Part shown: positions 8,157 to 16,173 of the stretch, piece after piece
Numbering within the stretch: the first letter of the stretch is position 1
Layout of the letters: every line of letters starts with the position of its first letter
Assembly (NCBI GenBank): GCA_051953655.1
Contig: JBQCIO010000250.1
Coordinates: 1 to 19,317, forward strand
Direction of reading: 5' to 3'
DNA: 19,317 bases
Origin: JBQCHF01 sp051953655
GTDB taxonomy: Bacteria > Actinomycetota > Actinomycetes > Motilibacterales > Motilibacteraceae
The notes under the pieces: model-generated
What the model was told of the DNA's origin: nothing
The model's database searches: none
Seen by the model: the letters and a program-made list of their open reading frames with translations, nothing else
Made by a program: the position numbers and the translations under genes

Positions 8157-10067
8157 GTGGGCCTGCTCGAGAGGATCGCCGGACCGGAGGACCTGCGGGG
8201 CCTGGACCGGGCGCAGCTCGAGGCGCTGGCCGCCGAGATCCGCACCTTCCTGGTCACCAGCGTGGCGCGCACCGGCGGCCACCTCGGCCCCAACCTCGGT
8301 GCGGTCGAGCTCACCTTGGCGCTGCACCGGGTGTTCCACAGCCCGCACGACCGCATCCTGTTCGACACCGGCCACCAGGCCTACGTTCACAAGCTGCTCA
8401 CCGGCCGCCAGGACTTCTCCCGGCTGCGCAAGAAGGGCGGCCTGTCCGGCTACCCCTCGCGCGCCGAGTCCGAGCACGACACCATCGAGAACTCGCACGC
8501 CAGCACCGCGCTGTCCTACGCCGACGGGCTGGCCAAGGCCTTCCAGCTGCGCGGCACCGACCAGCGCGTGGTGGCGGTCATCGGCGACGGCGGGCTCACC
8601 GGCGGCATGGCCTGGGAGGCGCTGAACAACATCGCGGCGGCGCCGGACCGCCCCGTCGTCATCGTCGTCAACGACAACGAGCGCTCCTACGCCAAGACCG
8701 TCGGCGGCCTGGCCAACCACCTCGCCACGCTGCGGACCACCGGCGGCTACGAGCGGTTCCTCGAGTGGGGCAAGGGCGTCCTCGGGCGCACCCCGGTGGT
8801 CGGCGTGCCCCTCTACGAGACCCTGCACGGGATGAAGAAGGGCCTGAAGGACATCGTCGCCCCGCAGGGGATGTTCGAGGACCTCGGCCTCAAGTACGTC
8901 GGCCCGGTGGACGGCCACGACGTCGAGGCGCTCGAGCACGCGCTGCGCCGGGCCAAGCAGTACGGCCGGCCGGTCATCGTGCACGCCATCACCACCAAGG
9001 GGCAGGGCTACGCCCCGGCCGAGTCCGACGAGGCCGACCGCTTCCACGCCGTGCGCGTGATCGACCCGGAGACCGGCCAGCCGCTCAAGGCCGCCGGACC
9101 GGACTGGACCAGCGTGTTCGCCGACGAGATGGTCGCGGTGGCGCAGGAGCGCCCCGACGTCGTCGGGGTCACCGCCGCCATGTGCATCCCGGTGGGGCTG
9201 CACAAGCTGCAGGCCGCCTACCCGGACCGCGTCTTCGACGTCGGCATCGCCGAGCAGCACGCGGCCACGTCCGCCGCCGGCCTGGCCATGGGCGGCCTGC
9301 ACCCGGTGGTCGCCGTCTACGCCACCTTCCTCAACCGCGCCTTCGACCAGGTTCTCATGGACGTCGCGCTGCACCGGTGCGGGGTCACCTTCGTGCTGGA
9401 CCGCGCCGGCATCACCGGCGAGGACGGCGCCTCGCACAACGGGGTCTGGGACCTCGCCGTGCTGCAGGTCGTCCCCGGGCTGCGCATCGCCGCCCCGCGC
9501 GACGGCGCCACCCTGCGCGCCGAGCTGCGCGAGGCCCTCGCCGTCGACGACGCCCCCACCGTGGTCCGCTTCCCCAAGGGGCCGGTGGGCGAGGACGTCC
9601 CTGCGGTCGGGCGGATCGGCGGGATGGACACGCTGCGCCGCGAGGGCGAGGAGGACGTCCTCATCGTGGCGGTGGGCGCGATGGCCCGGACCTGCCTCGA
9701 CGTCGCCGACCGGCTGGTGGCTCAGGGCATCGGCGTCACCGTGGTCGACCCGCGCTGGGTCAAGCCGCTGGACCCGTCGCTGGTCACCCAGGCCGCCCGG
9801 CACCGGCTCGTCGTGGTGGTCGAGGACGGCAGCCGCACCGGGGGAGTGGGCTCGGTGCTCGGCCAGGCGCTGCACGACGCCGGGGTGCCGACGCCGCTGC
9901 GCACCTTCGGGGTGCCGCAGCAGTTCCTGGACCACATGAGCGTGGCCGAGGTCCGCGAGGAGCTCGGCCTCACCGCCCAGGCCGTCAGCCGCGCCGTGGT
10001 CGAGGCGGTGGCCCGTCTGGACCAGGTCCTCGACGCCCGTATCGGCGACCAGTCCGTGGAGCCGTAG
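8157..10067 (+). CDS. dxs: 1-deoxy-D-xylulose-5-phosphate synthase
   Basis: It condenses pyruvate and glyceraldehyde-3-phosphate, with loss of CO2, to 1-deoxy-D-xylulose-5-phosphate: the first step of the MEP isoprenoid pathway and a source for thiamine biosynthesis. The 636-aa product has all three transketolase-like domains: RTGGHLGPNLG with His42, FDTGHQAYVHKLL, the thiamine-diphosphate motif GDGGLTGGMAWEALNN (GDG 143-145) ending in NDN (172-174), TTKGQGYAPAE, and the pyrimidine domain VGIAEQHAA with the catalytic Glu, then a transketolase C-terminal domain. The GTG at 8157 is chosen because AGGAGG lies 5 nt upstream and conserved sequence starts there; an in-frame GTG at 8118 has no such site. 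It is separately transcribed from xylR and convergent with the next gene. In Mycobacterium tuberculosis dxs1 also lies by rnd and a DUF3000 gene. Confidence 0.96.
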   Translation: MGLLERIAGPEDLRGLDRAQLEALAAEIRTFLVTSVARTGGHLGPNLGAVELTLALHRVFHSPHDRILFDTGHQAYVHKLLTGRQDFSRLRKKGGLSGYPSRAESEHDTIENSHASTALSYADGLAKAFQLRGTDQRVVAVIGDGGLTGGMAWEALNNIAAAPDRPVVIVVNDNERSYAKTVGGLANHLATLRTTGGYERFLEWGKGVLGRTPVVGVPLYETLHGMKKGLKDIVAPQGMFEDLGLKYVGPVDGHDVEALEHALRRAKQYGRPVIVHAITTKGQGYAPAESDEADRFHAVRVIDPETGQPLKAAGPDWTSVFADEMVAVAQERPDVVGVTAAMCIPVGLHKLQAAYPDRVFDVGIAEQHAATSAAGLAMGGLHPVVAVYATFLNRAFDQVLMDVALHRCGVTFVLDRAGITGEDGASHNGVWDLAVLQVVPGLRIAAPRDGATLRAELREALAVDDAPTVVRFPKGPVGEDVPAVGRIGGMDTLRREGEEDVLIVAVGAMARTCLDVADRLVAQGIGVTVVDPRWVKPLDPSLVTQAARHRLVVVVEDGSRTGGVGSVLGQALHDAGVPTPLRTFGVPQQFLDHMSVAEVREELGLTAQAVSRAVVEAVARLDQVLDARIGDQSVEP

Positions 10068-10101
10068 CCCCGGTACACCCCCCCCGGGCCCCGGCCCGAA
10101 C

Positions 10102-10119
10102 GATCACGCGAGCGTGATC
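10102..10119. terminator. Bidirectional terminator between dxs and the convergent gene
   Basis: GATCACGC and GCGTGATC are exact inverted copies around a 2-nt centre, so the hairpin has a 7-bp stem and a 4-nt loop. It lies in the 140-bp gap between two convergent stop codons, where a shared terminator is expected. T tracts are absent. Confidence 0.55.
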
Positions 10120-10207
10120 CTTCCATGCCTACCGCGTCAGATCTGGCGCGGTGAGCAGGGAGCTGTCGCGGTGAGCGGGCCGACCGCCTCGCGACGCCGG
10201 CCGCGGC

Positions 10208-11059
10208 TCAGCGCCAGCGCACGTCGCGCAGCGCCCCGGTGACGGGTGCGGGATCGCGCAGCACGATCTCGGCCGGCCGGCCGCCGGTCGGTGCGAGGAC
10301 GACCTCCTCGGCGGTGAGCAGCAGCGGGCGGTCGAACCCGCGCTCCTCCGGCTCGGTGGCCGCGGCCGCGGCGAGCACGAACGCGGGGTCGATCCGGGAG
10401 AGGTCCAGCCAGCCGCGGGTACGCATCGGCACGGCGACGGCCCGCATGCCGGTCGGGTCCTGGCCGCAGACCCCGGCGCGGAACGTGGCCGACCCGAGCA
10501 GGGTGACCGCGTCGCAGTCCCCGACCGGGCGCAGCCCGTCCTTGGGCTGGGCGGCCAGCCGGCTCGCGGTCACGCCGCCGACCCGCTCGAGGTGCTCCTC
10601 GGCGGCGTACCACCAGCCGGCGATGCCGTCGGCGGGGTCCGCGTCCGGCGGGACGACCACGACCGCGTCGGGGTCCGGGCCGATGTCGACCAGCCCGAGG
10701 CCGAGGTCGAGCACGCCGCCCAGCACGGTGCGCCGCACCCAGCCGCGACCCGGGTGCAGGGCGTGCGCGGCCGGCAGCCCCACCGGCCGCACCCGCAGCG
10801 CCAGCTCGTCCGGCGTGAGGTCGGCCAGCGCCCGGGCCACCCGCAGCCGGTCCAGCACCCGCCGGCGCGCGGTGGGCGACTCCGGCTCGCTGTCGCCCAC
10901 GGCCCGGGCCAGGCTCTCCCAGGGGATCTCCAGCGGCGGCCCGCCGCGCAGCACGACCCCCTCGCCGTAGGGCTCGAGGTCGACGTCGTGCAGCACCGCG
11001 CAGGCCAGCGCCGTGCGCCGCAGCGCGGCGGCGGGCAGCTGCCCGGGCACGTCCGTCAC
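10208..11059 (-). CDS. Conserved hypothetical protein
   Basis: I do not recognise a named domain in this 283-aa protein. It looks soluble: no signal peptide, no membrane helix, acidic overall. Features worth noting are an early segment TALACAVLHDVDLEPYGEGVVLRGGPPLEIPW, an Arg/Ala-rich helical stretch near residues 62-85 (TARRRVLDRLRVARALADL), a Gly/Leu/Asp-rich centre (GGVLDLGLGLVDIGPDPDAVVVVPP), GWWYAAEEHLERVGG, and GWLDLSRIDPAFVLAAAAATEPEERGFDRPLLLT towards the end. The well-formed motifs and low-redundancy composition indicate a real gene; from memory, similar unnamed proteins occur in other actinobacteria. The start is GTG at 11059 without a Shine-Dalgarno but with a -10-like hexamer 6 nt upstream, fitting a leaderless mRNA. 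It is convergent with dxs and downstream of fadB. Confidence 0.8.
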   Translation of the reverse strand: MTDVPGQLPAAALRRTALACAVLHDVDLEPYGEGVVLRGGPPLEIPWESLARAVGDSEPESPTARRRVLDRLRVARALADLTPDELALRVRPVGLPAAHALHPGRGWVRRTVLGGVLDLGLGLVDIGPDPDAVVVVPPDADPADGIAGWWYAAEEHLERVGGVTASRLAAQPKDGLRPVGDCDAVTLLGSATFRAGVCGQDPTGMRAVAVPMRTRGWLDLSRIDPAFVLAAAAATEPEERGFDRPLLLTAEEVVLAPTGGRPAEIVLRDPAPVTGALRDVRWR

Positions 11060-11065
11060 GGTCCG

Positions 11066-11093
11066 ACGGTACCCAGGTGCTAGCCCGCGGCAA
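11066..11093 (-). promoter_or_regulatory. Predicted leaderless promoter of the hypothetical gene
   Basis: On the minus strand TTGCCG (11088-11093) and TACCGT (11066-11071) are 16 bp apart, and the -10 ends 6 nt before the GTG at 11059. Transcription would start at or next to the first base of the start codon. The remainder of the gap to fadB (11094-11200) contains three spaced GGTGA words (see findings) and no gene. Confidence 0.5.
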
Positions 11094-11200
11094 CGGGTGC
11101 GAACCGGTGAATGTGCGGGCGTTCGGGTGATGCGCCGTGCGCGTTCGGTGAGCAGTCCGACGCCGGGACGGACGACGGAGGGCGCCGGACGGGCCGTGGC

Positions 11201-13324
11201 TCAGCCGGGCAGGCTGGCGACCCCGGGGGCCAGGAAGCGACGGCCGTTGACCTTCTCCGAGACGCCGGTGCGGTCCAGGTACGGCGTGATGCCGCCGTTC
11301 CAGAACGCGAACCCGCCGCCCAGGATCAGGCACAGGTCGATGTCCTCGGGCGCGGCCACCACGCCCTCGTCGAGCATGAGCCGGATCTCCTCGGCCAGCG
11401 CGCCGGCGGCCCGCTCGAGCACCTGCTCCGCGGTCAGCGGGGAGTCGCCCTGCGGCCACAGCGCGGCCACCTCGGGGTCGACCTGCGCCTCGCCCGCCGC
11501 CGACCACGTGTAGACCGCCTGCTTGCCCGCCGCGACGAGGTCGACGAACCCCTGCGAGAACGGGAACCGGTCGCCGAAGGCGCCGTGCAGGGTCTCCGCG
11601 GTGTGCAGCGCGACGGCCGGTCCGACCAGCTGCAGGAGCACGAACGGGCGCATCGGCATGCCGAGGGCGTCGACGGCGGCGTCGGCGACCTCGAACGGCG
11701 TGCCGGCGTCGACGGCGGCGATGACCTCGCCCAGGGCGCGGGTGACGAGCCGGTTGAACACGAACGCCGGGGCGTCCTTGACCAGCACGCAGGACTTCTT
11801 CAGCTTCTTGCCGACGGCGAAGGCCGTGGCCAGCGCGGCGTCGTCGGTCTTCTCGCCCCGCACGACCTCGAGCAGCGGGAGCACCGCCACCGGGTTGAAG
11901 AAGTGGAACCCCACGACGCGCTCGGGGTGGTCCAGCCCCGACGCCATCTCGGTGACCGAGAGCGAGGAGGTGTTGGTGGCCAGGACGCACTCGGGCGAGA
12001 CGATCGACTCGACCTCGGCGAACACCTTCTGCTTGACCGACATCTCCTCGAACACTGCCTCGATGACCCAGTCGGCGTCGGCGAAGCCGTCCTTGCTGGT
12101 CGAGCCGGTGACGAGCGCCCTGAGCCGGTTGGCCCGGTCCGGGGAGAGCCGCTTCTTCTGGAGCAGCTTGTCGATCTCGCCGTGCACGTAGGCGATGCCC
12201 TTGTCCACCCGCGCCTGGTCCAGGTCGGTCATGACCACCGGGACCTCGAGCCGCTGGGCGAACAGCAGCGCGAGCTGGCTCGCCATGAGCCCGGCTCCGA
12301 CGACGCCGACCTTGGTGACCGGCCGGGCCAGGGACCTGTCCGGGGCGCCGGCGGGCCGCTTGGCCCGCTTCTGCACCAGGTCGAAGGCGTAGAGGCCGGC
12401 GCGCAGCTCGTCGCCGAACGCGAGGTCGGCCAGCGCCTCGTCCTCGGCGGCGGTGCCGGTGGTGAAGTCGGCGGACTTGGCCAGCTCGACCAGCGCCAGC
12501 GCGCGGTAGGGCGCCGGGGCGAAGCCGCGGGTCTTGGCCTCGGCCAGGGCGCGGCCGCGGGCGACGGCGGCGTCCCAGGCCTCCCCGCGGTCGACCTCGG
12601 GGCGCTCCACCGAAACCTTGCCGGTGAGGACCTGCGCGGCCCACAGCAGCGACTGCTCCAGGTAGTCGGCGGCGTCGAACATCGCGTCGGCGATGCCGAG
12701 GGCGAAGGCCTGCGGCCCCTTGAGCATCCTGTTCTGGTTCAGGGGGTTCTCGATGATGACCGAGATCGCCTTGTCCGCGCCGATCAGGTTGGGCAGCAGC
12801 TGGGTGCCGCCCCAGCCCGGCACCAGCCCCAGGAAGCACTCCGGCAGCGCCACGGCCGGCACCGAGGAGGAGATGGTGCGGTAGTCGCAGTGCAGGGCGA
12901 TCTCGAGGCCGCCGCCCATCGCCGCGCCGTTGACGAAGGCGAAGGTGGGGACGGAGGCGTCCTTGAGCTTGCGGAACACCCGGTGCCCCGCGCGGCCGAG
13001 CTCGAGCGCGTCCGCGCGGTCGCCCCCGAGCTTGACGACCTTCAGGTCCGCGCCGACGGCGAAGATGAAGGGCTTGCCGGTGACCGCGACAGCCGCGAGA
13101 CCCTCCTGCCCGAGCACCTCGTCCAGGGCGGCGTCGATGTTCGCCAGGCCCTGCGGCCCGAACGTGGTCGGCTTGGTGTGGTCGAAGCCGTTGTCCAGCG
13201 TGATGAGCGCGGCACGCCCGGCGCCGAGCGGCAGGTCGACGTACTGCACGTGCGCCTGGGTGACCACCTCGTCGGGGAACTCGACGGGCGGCCGGCCGGT
13301 GGTGGTCTGGGTGGTGGTCGTCAT
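11201..13324 (-). CDS. fadB: Fatty-acid oxidation multifunctional protein: enoyl-CoA hydratase / 3-hydroxyacyl-CoA dehydrogenase
   Basis: It catalyses the hydration and NAD-dependent oxidation steps of beta-oxidation, producing 3-ketoacyl-CoA for the FadA thiolase. The 707-aa product has a crotonase-type hydratase domain in the first 210 or so residues, with both catalytic glutamates (Glu141 in GGGLEIALH and Glu162 in PECFLGLVPGWGGT), a linker, then the dehydrogenase: NAD-binding GAGLMASQ at 343-350, NTSS at 451-454, catalytic His474 in VGFHFFNPV, and a C-terminal helical domain. Size and order match FadB/FadJ-type alpha subunits. The ATG at 13324 is used because GGAG lies 8 nt upstream, inside the end of fadA; a GTG at 13333 is the alternative. 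It starts 5 nt after the fadA stop, so the two are one transcript and probably one complex. Confidence 0.95.
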   Translation of the reverse strand: MTTTTQTTTGRPPVEFPDEVVTQAHVQYVDLPLGAGRAALITLDNGFDHTKPTTFGPQGLANIDAALDEVLGQEGLAAVAVTGKPFIFAVGADLKVVKLGGDRADALELGRAGHRVFRKLKDASVPTFAFVNGAAMGGGLEIALHCDYRTISSSVPAVALPECFLGLVPGWGGTQLLPNLIGADKAISVIIENPLNQNRMLKGPQAFALGIADAMFDAADYLEQSLLWAAQVLTGKVSVERPEVDRGEAWDAAVARGRALAEAKTRGFAPAPYRALALVELAKSADFTTGTAAEDEALADLAFGDELRAGLYAFDLVQKRAKRPAGAPDRSLARPVTKVGVVGAGLMASQLALLFAQRLEVPVVMTDLDQARVDKGIAYVHGEIDKLLQKKRLSPDRANRLRALVTGSTSKDGFADADWVIEAVFEEMSVKQKVFAEVESIVSPECVLATNTSSLSVTEMASGLDHPERVVGFHFFNPVAVLPLLEVVRGEKTDDAALATAFAVGKKLKKSCVLVKDAPAFVFNRLVTRALGEVIAAVDAGTPFEVADAAVDALGMPMRPFVLLQLVGPAVALHTAETLHGAFGDRFPFSQGFVDLVAAGKQAVYTWSAAGEAQVDPEVAALWPQGDSPLTAEQVLERAAGALAEEIRLMLDEGVVAAPEDIDLCLILGGGFAFWNGGITPYLDRTGVSEKVNGRRFLAPGVASLPG

Positions 13325-13329
13325 GGTGG

Positions 13330-14574
13330 TCACTCCGTCTCCGACGAGCTGTCGGACGTCTCGTCGGACTGCCGGCCGGTCCCGGTCCAGTTCGGGTTCT
13401 CCCAGACGACGGTGCCGCCCATGCCGATGCCGATGCACATGGTGGTGATGCCGTAGCGCACCTCGGGGTGCTCCTCGAACTGGCGGGCCAGCTGGGTCAT
13501 CAGCCGGACGCCGGAGGAGGCCAGCGGGTGCCCCGTGGCGATGGCGCCGCCGTAGGGGTTGACCCGCGGGTCGTCGTCGGCGAGGCCGAAGTGGTCGAGG
13601 AACGCCAGCACCTGCACGGCGAACGCCTCGTTGATCTCGAAGGCGCCGATGTCCTCGATGCTGAGCCCGGCCTTGGCCAGGGCCTTCTCGGTGGCCGGCA
13701 CCGGGCCGACGCCCATGACCTCCGGCTCGACGCCGGCGAAGGCGAACGAGACCAGGCGCATCCGCACCGGGAGGCCCAGCTCGCGGGCGGTGTCCTCTGA
13801 GGCGAGCAGGCATGCGGTGGCGCCGTCGTTGAGGCCGGCCGCGTTGCCGGCGGTGACCCGGCCGTGCGGGCGGAACGGGGTCTTGAGCGCGGCGAGGTCC
13901 TCCATCGTCGTGCCCGGGCGCGGCGGCTCGTCCTTGGTGGCCAGCCCCCAGCCCTTCTCCGCGCTGCGGGTGGCGACGGGCACGAGCTCGGGGCCGATCT
14001 GCCCGTTGGCGACGGCCTTGGCCAGCCTCTCCTGGCTGGCCACCGCGTAGGCGTCGGCCCGCTCCTTGGTCAGGTGCGGGAACCGGTCGTGCAGGTTCTC
14101 GGCGGTGTTGCCCATGACCAGGGCCGAGGGGTCGACGAGCTTCTCGGAGACGATCCGCGGGTTCGGGTCGACGCCCTCGCCCATCGGGTGGCGACCCATG
14201 TGCTCCACGCCGCCGGCGATGACGACGTCGTAGGCGCCGAAGGCGATGCCGCTCGCGCTGGTGGTGACCGCGGTCATCGCGCCGGCGCACATCCGGTCGA
14301 TCGCGTAGCCCGGTACCGACTTCGGCAGGCCGGACAGCAGCGCCGCGGTGCGGCCGATGGTCAGCCCCTGGTCGCCGATCTGCGTGGTGGCGGCGATGGC
14401 GACGTCGTCGACCCGCTCCGGCGGCAGCGACGGGTTGCGGCGCAGCAGGTCGCGGATGCACTTGATGACCAGGTCGTCGGCGCGGGTCTCCGCGTACATG
14501 CCCTTGGGGCCGGCCTTGCCGAACGGGGTGCGGACGCCGTCGACGAAGACGACGTCGCGGGACTGACGGGGCAC
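13330..14574 (-). CDS. fadA: Acetyl-CoA C-acyltransferase (thiolase)
   Basis: It performs the thiolytic last step of beta-oxidation, releasing acetyl-CoA and a shortened acyl-CoA. The 414-aa product has the thiolase nucleophile Cys96 in DRMCAGAMTA, the VTAGNAAGLNDGA segment, NEAFAVQ, the catalytic His in GHPLASSG and the second catalytic Cys in CIGIGMGG. The C-terminal 20 or so residues form a Ser/Thr/Glu-rich tail beyond the usual thiolase end. The GTG at 14574 has AGGAG 6 nt upstream and gives the normal N-terminus (RDVVFVDGVRTPFGK). It is the promoter-proximal gene of fadA-fadB and lies behind the operator-like repeat at 14615-14639. Degradative rather than biosynthetic thiolase is inferred from the fadB partner. 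Confidence 0.95.
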   Translation of the reverse strand: MPRQSRDVVFVDGVRTPFGKAGPKGMYAETRADDLVIKCIRDLLRRNPSLPPERVDDVAIAATTQIGDQGLTIGRTAALLSGLPKSVPGYAIDRMCAGAMTAVTTSASGIAFGAYDVVIAGGVEHMGRHPMGEGVDPNPRIVSEKLVDPSALVMGNTAENLHDRFPHLTKERADAYAVASQERLAKAVANGQIGPELVPVATRSAEKGWGLATKDEPPRPGTTMEDLAALKTPFRPHGRVTAGNAAGLNDGATACLLASEDTARELGLPVRMRLVSFAFAGVEPEVMGVGPVPATEKALAKAGLSIEDIGAFEINEAFAVQVLAFLDHFGLADDDPRVNPYGGAIATGHPLASSGVRLMTQLARQFEEHPEVRYGITTMCIGIGMGGTVVWENPNWTGTGRQSDETSDSSSETE

Positions 14575-14610
14575 TGGGCTCTCCTCACCGGTGGAAGGCG
14601 TGCTCGCCTC

Positions 14611-14640
14611 ATGCTACTCGCCAGTAACACTGGCGGGTAA
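14611..14640 (-). promoter_or_regulatory. fadAB promoter overlaid by a 25-bp operator-like inverted repeat
   Basis: On the minus strand TTACCC (14635-14640) and TAGCAT (14611-14616) are 18 bp apart, a plausible -35/-10 pair with a leader of about 30 nt. Superimposed is an inverted repeat at 14615-14639: arms TACTCGCCAGT and ACTGGCGGGTA match at 10 of 11 positions around AAC. Such a repeat filling a promoter spacer is typical of TetR/GntR-type repressor sites; the regulator is not in the window. Confidence 0.65.
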
Positions 14641-14675
14641 CCAGGGTGCGGAAGCCCGGGCGGACCCGGCGGGGG

Positions 14676-15065
14676 TCAGCTGACGGTGATCTTGGTGCGG
14701 ATTCCGTCGCCGGACTGACCCGGCTTGCAGGCCAGCTCGTAGGTGCCCGCCGACAGCTGCGCACCGAGCTGGCGGGACGTGCCCGGCGCGACGTCCTCCA
14801 CCTCGCCGACGACCTTGGTGAAGGCGTCGCCGGAGGCCGCGTAGACGTAGAGCTCGGTGGTCTTGGCGCCCTTGTTGGTGACCTCGAAGGTCGTCTTGCC
14901 CGCGGCGAGCGCCGTGCTGGCGGGCTCGCAGGTGGTGTCGGTGGCGGTGACGGCCACGCTGCCGCTGCCCGCGCCGGTGCCGGCGCCGCTGTCGGAGCCG
15001 CAGGCGGCGAGCGCGGGGGCGGCGGCGAGGGCGACGGTGAGCAGGAGCAGGGAGCGGGGGCGCAT
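14676..15065 (-). CDS. Cupredoxin-domain lipoprotein (EfeO cupredoxin-like)
   Basis: A small secreted, membrane-anchored protein that probably passes or oxidises iron for the EfeU permease. The 129-aa product has a signal peptide with lipobox LAAC (Cys22), a short Gly/Ser linker, and one beta-rich domain with TDTTCEP, GKTTFEVTNKGAKTTELYVY, VAPGTSRQLGAQLSAGTYELACKPG and a closing TKITVS. These are the hallmarks of the EfeO cupredoxin module, including the two conserved Cys positions (TCEP and LAC). The M75 metallopeptidase-like half of full EfeO is absent and the frame ends naturally. The ATG has GGAG 7 nt upstream. It lies 93 bp downstream of efeU on the same strand, in one probable operon. 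A role with another metal, such as copper, is possible. Confidence 0.82.
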   Translation of the reverse strand: MRPRSLLLLTVALAAAPALAACGSDSGAGTGAGSGSVAVTATDTTCEPASTALAAGKTTFEVTNKGAKTTELYVYAASGDAFTKVVGEVEDVAPGTSRQLGAQLSAGTYELACKPGQSGDGIRTKITVS

Positions 15066-15158
15066 GCGGCGTCTCCAGAGGTGGGGGAGCGGGGGCGAGC
15101 GGGCAGGGACGGCGCGCGTTCGGGCGGGCCGCCGGGAGGAGAAGGGGAGGGCTGCGGG

Positions 15159-16001
15159 TCAGCGCACCGGGCTGGGCACCCGCGCCGGGACGGCCGCGGG
15201 GGCGGGCTTGCGCGCCGGACGGAGGAAGAACGTCATGACCGGCACGACGTAGGCGACCCAGGCGACGGCCTGCAGCCAGGTGGTGGCGGGGGAGAAGTTG
15301 AAGATCCCCTTGAGCAGCGTGCCGTACCAGCTGCTCGGCGGGATGGCCGCGCTCACGTCGAAGGCGAGCGCGTTCAGGCCGGGGAGGATGCCGGCCTCCT
15401 GCAGGTCGTGCACGCCGTAGGCGAGCACCCCGCCGGCCACGACGACGAGGCCGGCGCCGGTCCAGGTGAAGAACTTCTGCAGGTTGATCCGCACGGCGCC
15501 GCGGTAGAACAGCCAGCCGAGCAGGGCCGCGGTGAGCAGGCCGAGGGTGGCGCCGACGAGCGGGGCCGAGCCCGACGTCGCCTGCACCGCCGACCAGATG
15601 AACAGCGAGGTCTCCAGCCCCTCGCGCCCGACGGCCAGGAACGAGGTGAGGATGAGCGCGGCCGTGCCCATGCTGACCGCCGCGTCGATCCGCCCGTGCA
15701 GCTCGGACTTCATGAAGCGCGCCGTGCGACGCATCCAGAAGATCATCCAGGTGACGAAGCAGACGGCGACGATCGACAGGATGCCGCCGAACGCCTCCTG
15801 GGCGGTGAAGGACATCGCCCGCGAGGTGAAGGTGAGCAGCGCGCCGAAGCCCAGGCTCACCGCGATCGCCACCGCGACGCCCGTCCACACCGCCGGCAGC
15901 CGGTTGCTGCGCCCGGTCTTGACCAGGTAGGCGACGAGGATGCTCACGACGAGCGAGGCCTCGAGACCTTCACGCAGGCCGATGAGGAAGTTGGCGAACA
16001 T
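15159..16001 (-). CDS. efeU: High-affinity iron permease, FTR1/EfeU family
   Basis: An inner-membrane permease for iron import. The 280-aa product is mostly hydrophobic with about seven predicted membrane helices and carries the two REGLE iron-binding motifs expected of the family: R10-E14 (LREGLEASLVV) in the first helix and R126-E130 (VGREGLETSLF) in the fourth. The ATG at 16001 is preceded by GAGGAG at 7 nt. An IdeR/DtxR box lies about 65 bp upstream, so it should be repressed when iron is plentiful. It heads a two-gene unit with the cupredoxin lipoprotein; the EfeB peroxidase that completes EfeUOB is not next door. Confidence 0.93.
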   Translation of the reverse strand: MFANFLIGLREGLEASLVVSILVAYLVKTGRSNRLPAVWTGVAVAIAVSLGFGALLTFTSRAMSFTAQEAFGGILSIVAVCFVTWMIFWMRRTARFMKSELHGRIDAAVSMGTAALILTSFLAVGREGLETSLFIWSAVQATSGSAPLVGATLGLLTAALLGWLFYRGAVRINLQKFFTWTGAGLVVVAGGVLAYGVHDLQEAGILPGLNALAFDVSAAIPPSSWYGTLLKGIFNFSPATTWLQAVAWVAYVVPVMTFFLRPARKPAPAAVPARVPSPVR

Positions 16002-16066
16002 GCACGTGCTCCTCAGCTGGGGTGCAGGACGATCGGACGACGACGGGTGTCATGCCCGCCTGACGT

Positions 16067-16085
16067 TTAGGTAAGCCTAACCTTC
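16067..16085 (-). promoter_or_regulatory. IdeR/DtxR iron box upstream of efeU
   Basis: TTAGGTAAGCCTAACCTTC matches the 19-bp IdeR/DtxR consensus (TTAGGTTAGSCTAACCTAA) at 16 positions. On the efeU strand it contains TAGGCT, a usable -10, so bound repressor would cover the promoter. It lies 65 bp before the efeU start codon. Confidence 0.85.
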
Positions 16086-16125
16086 GCTGTCCTGTCCAGT
16101 CGAAGCGGCGCGATGTGACCGGGCT

Positions 16126-16151
16126 CGCACCGACGTCGTCCCCGCGGTGCG
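16126..16151 (-). terminator. Candidate hairpin downstream of rnd
   Basis: CGCACCG (16126-16132) and CGGTGCG (16145-16151) are complementary, giving a 7-bp stem with a 12-nt loop, about 22 bp past the rnd stop codon and before the efeU promoter. No T tract follows, so this is a weak call. Confidence 0.3.
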
Positions 16152-16173
16152 GCCGCCCGACGGGCCGGAGCCG

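Noticed and set aside
10137..14461. Minus-strand frames of 900 and 1086 codons joining parts of the hypothetical gene, fadB and fadA
   Set aside because: The 1086-codon frame is fadB with a spurious upstream extension through fadA in another frame; the 900-codon one is pure shadow.
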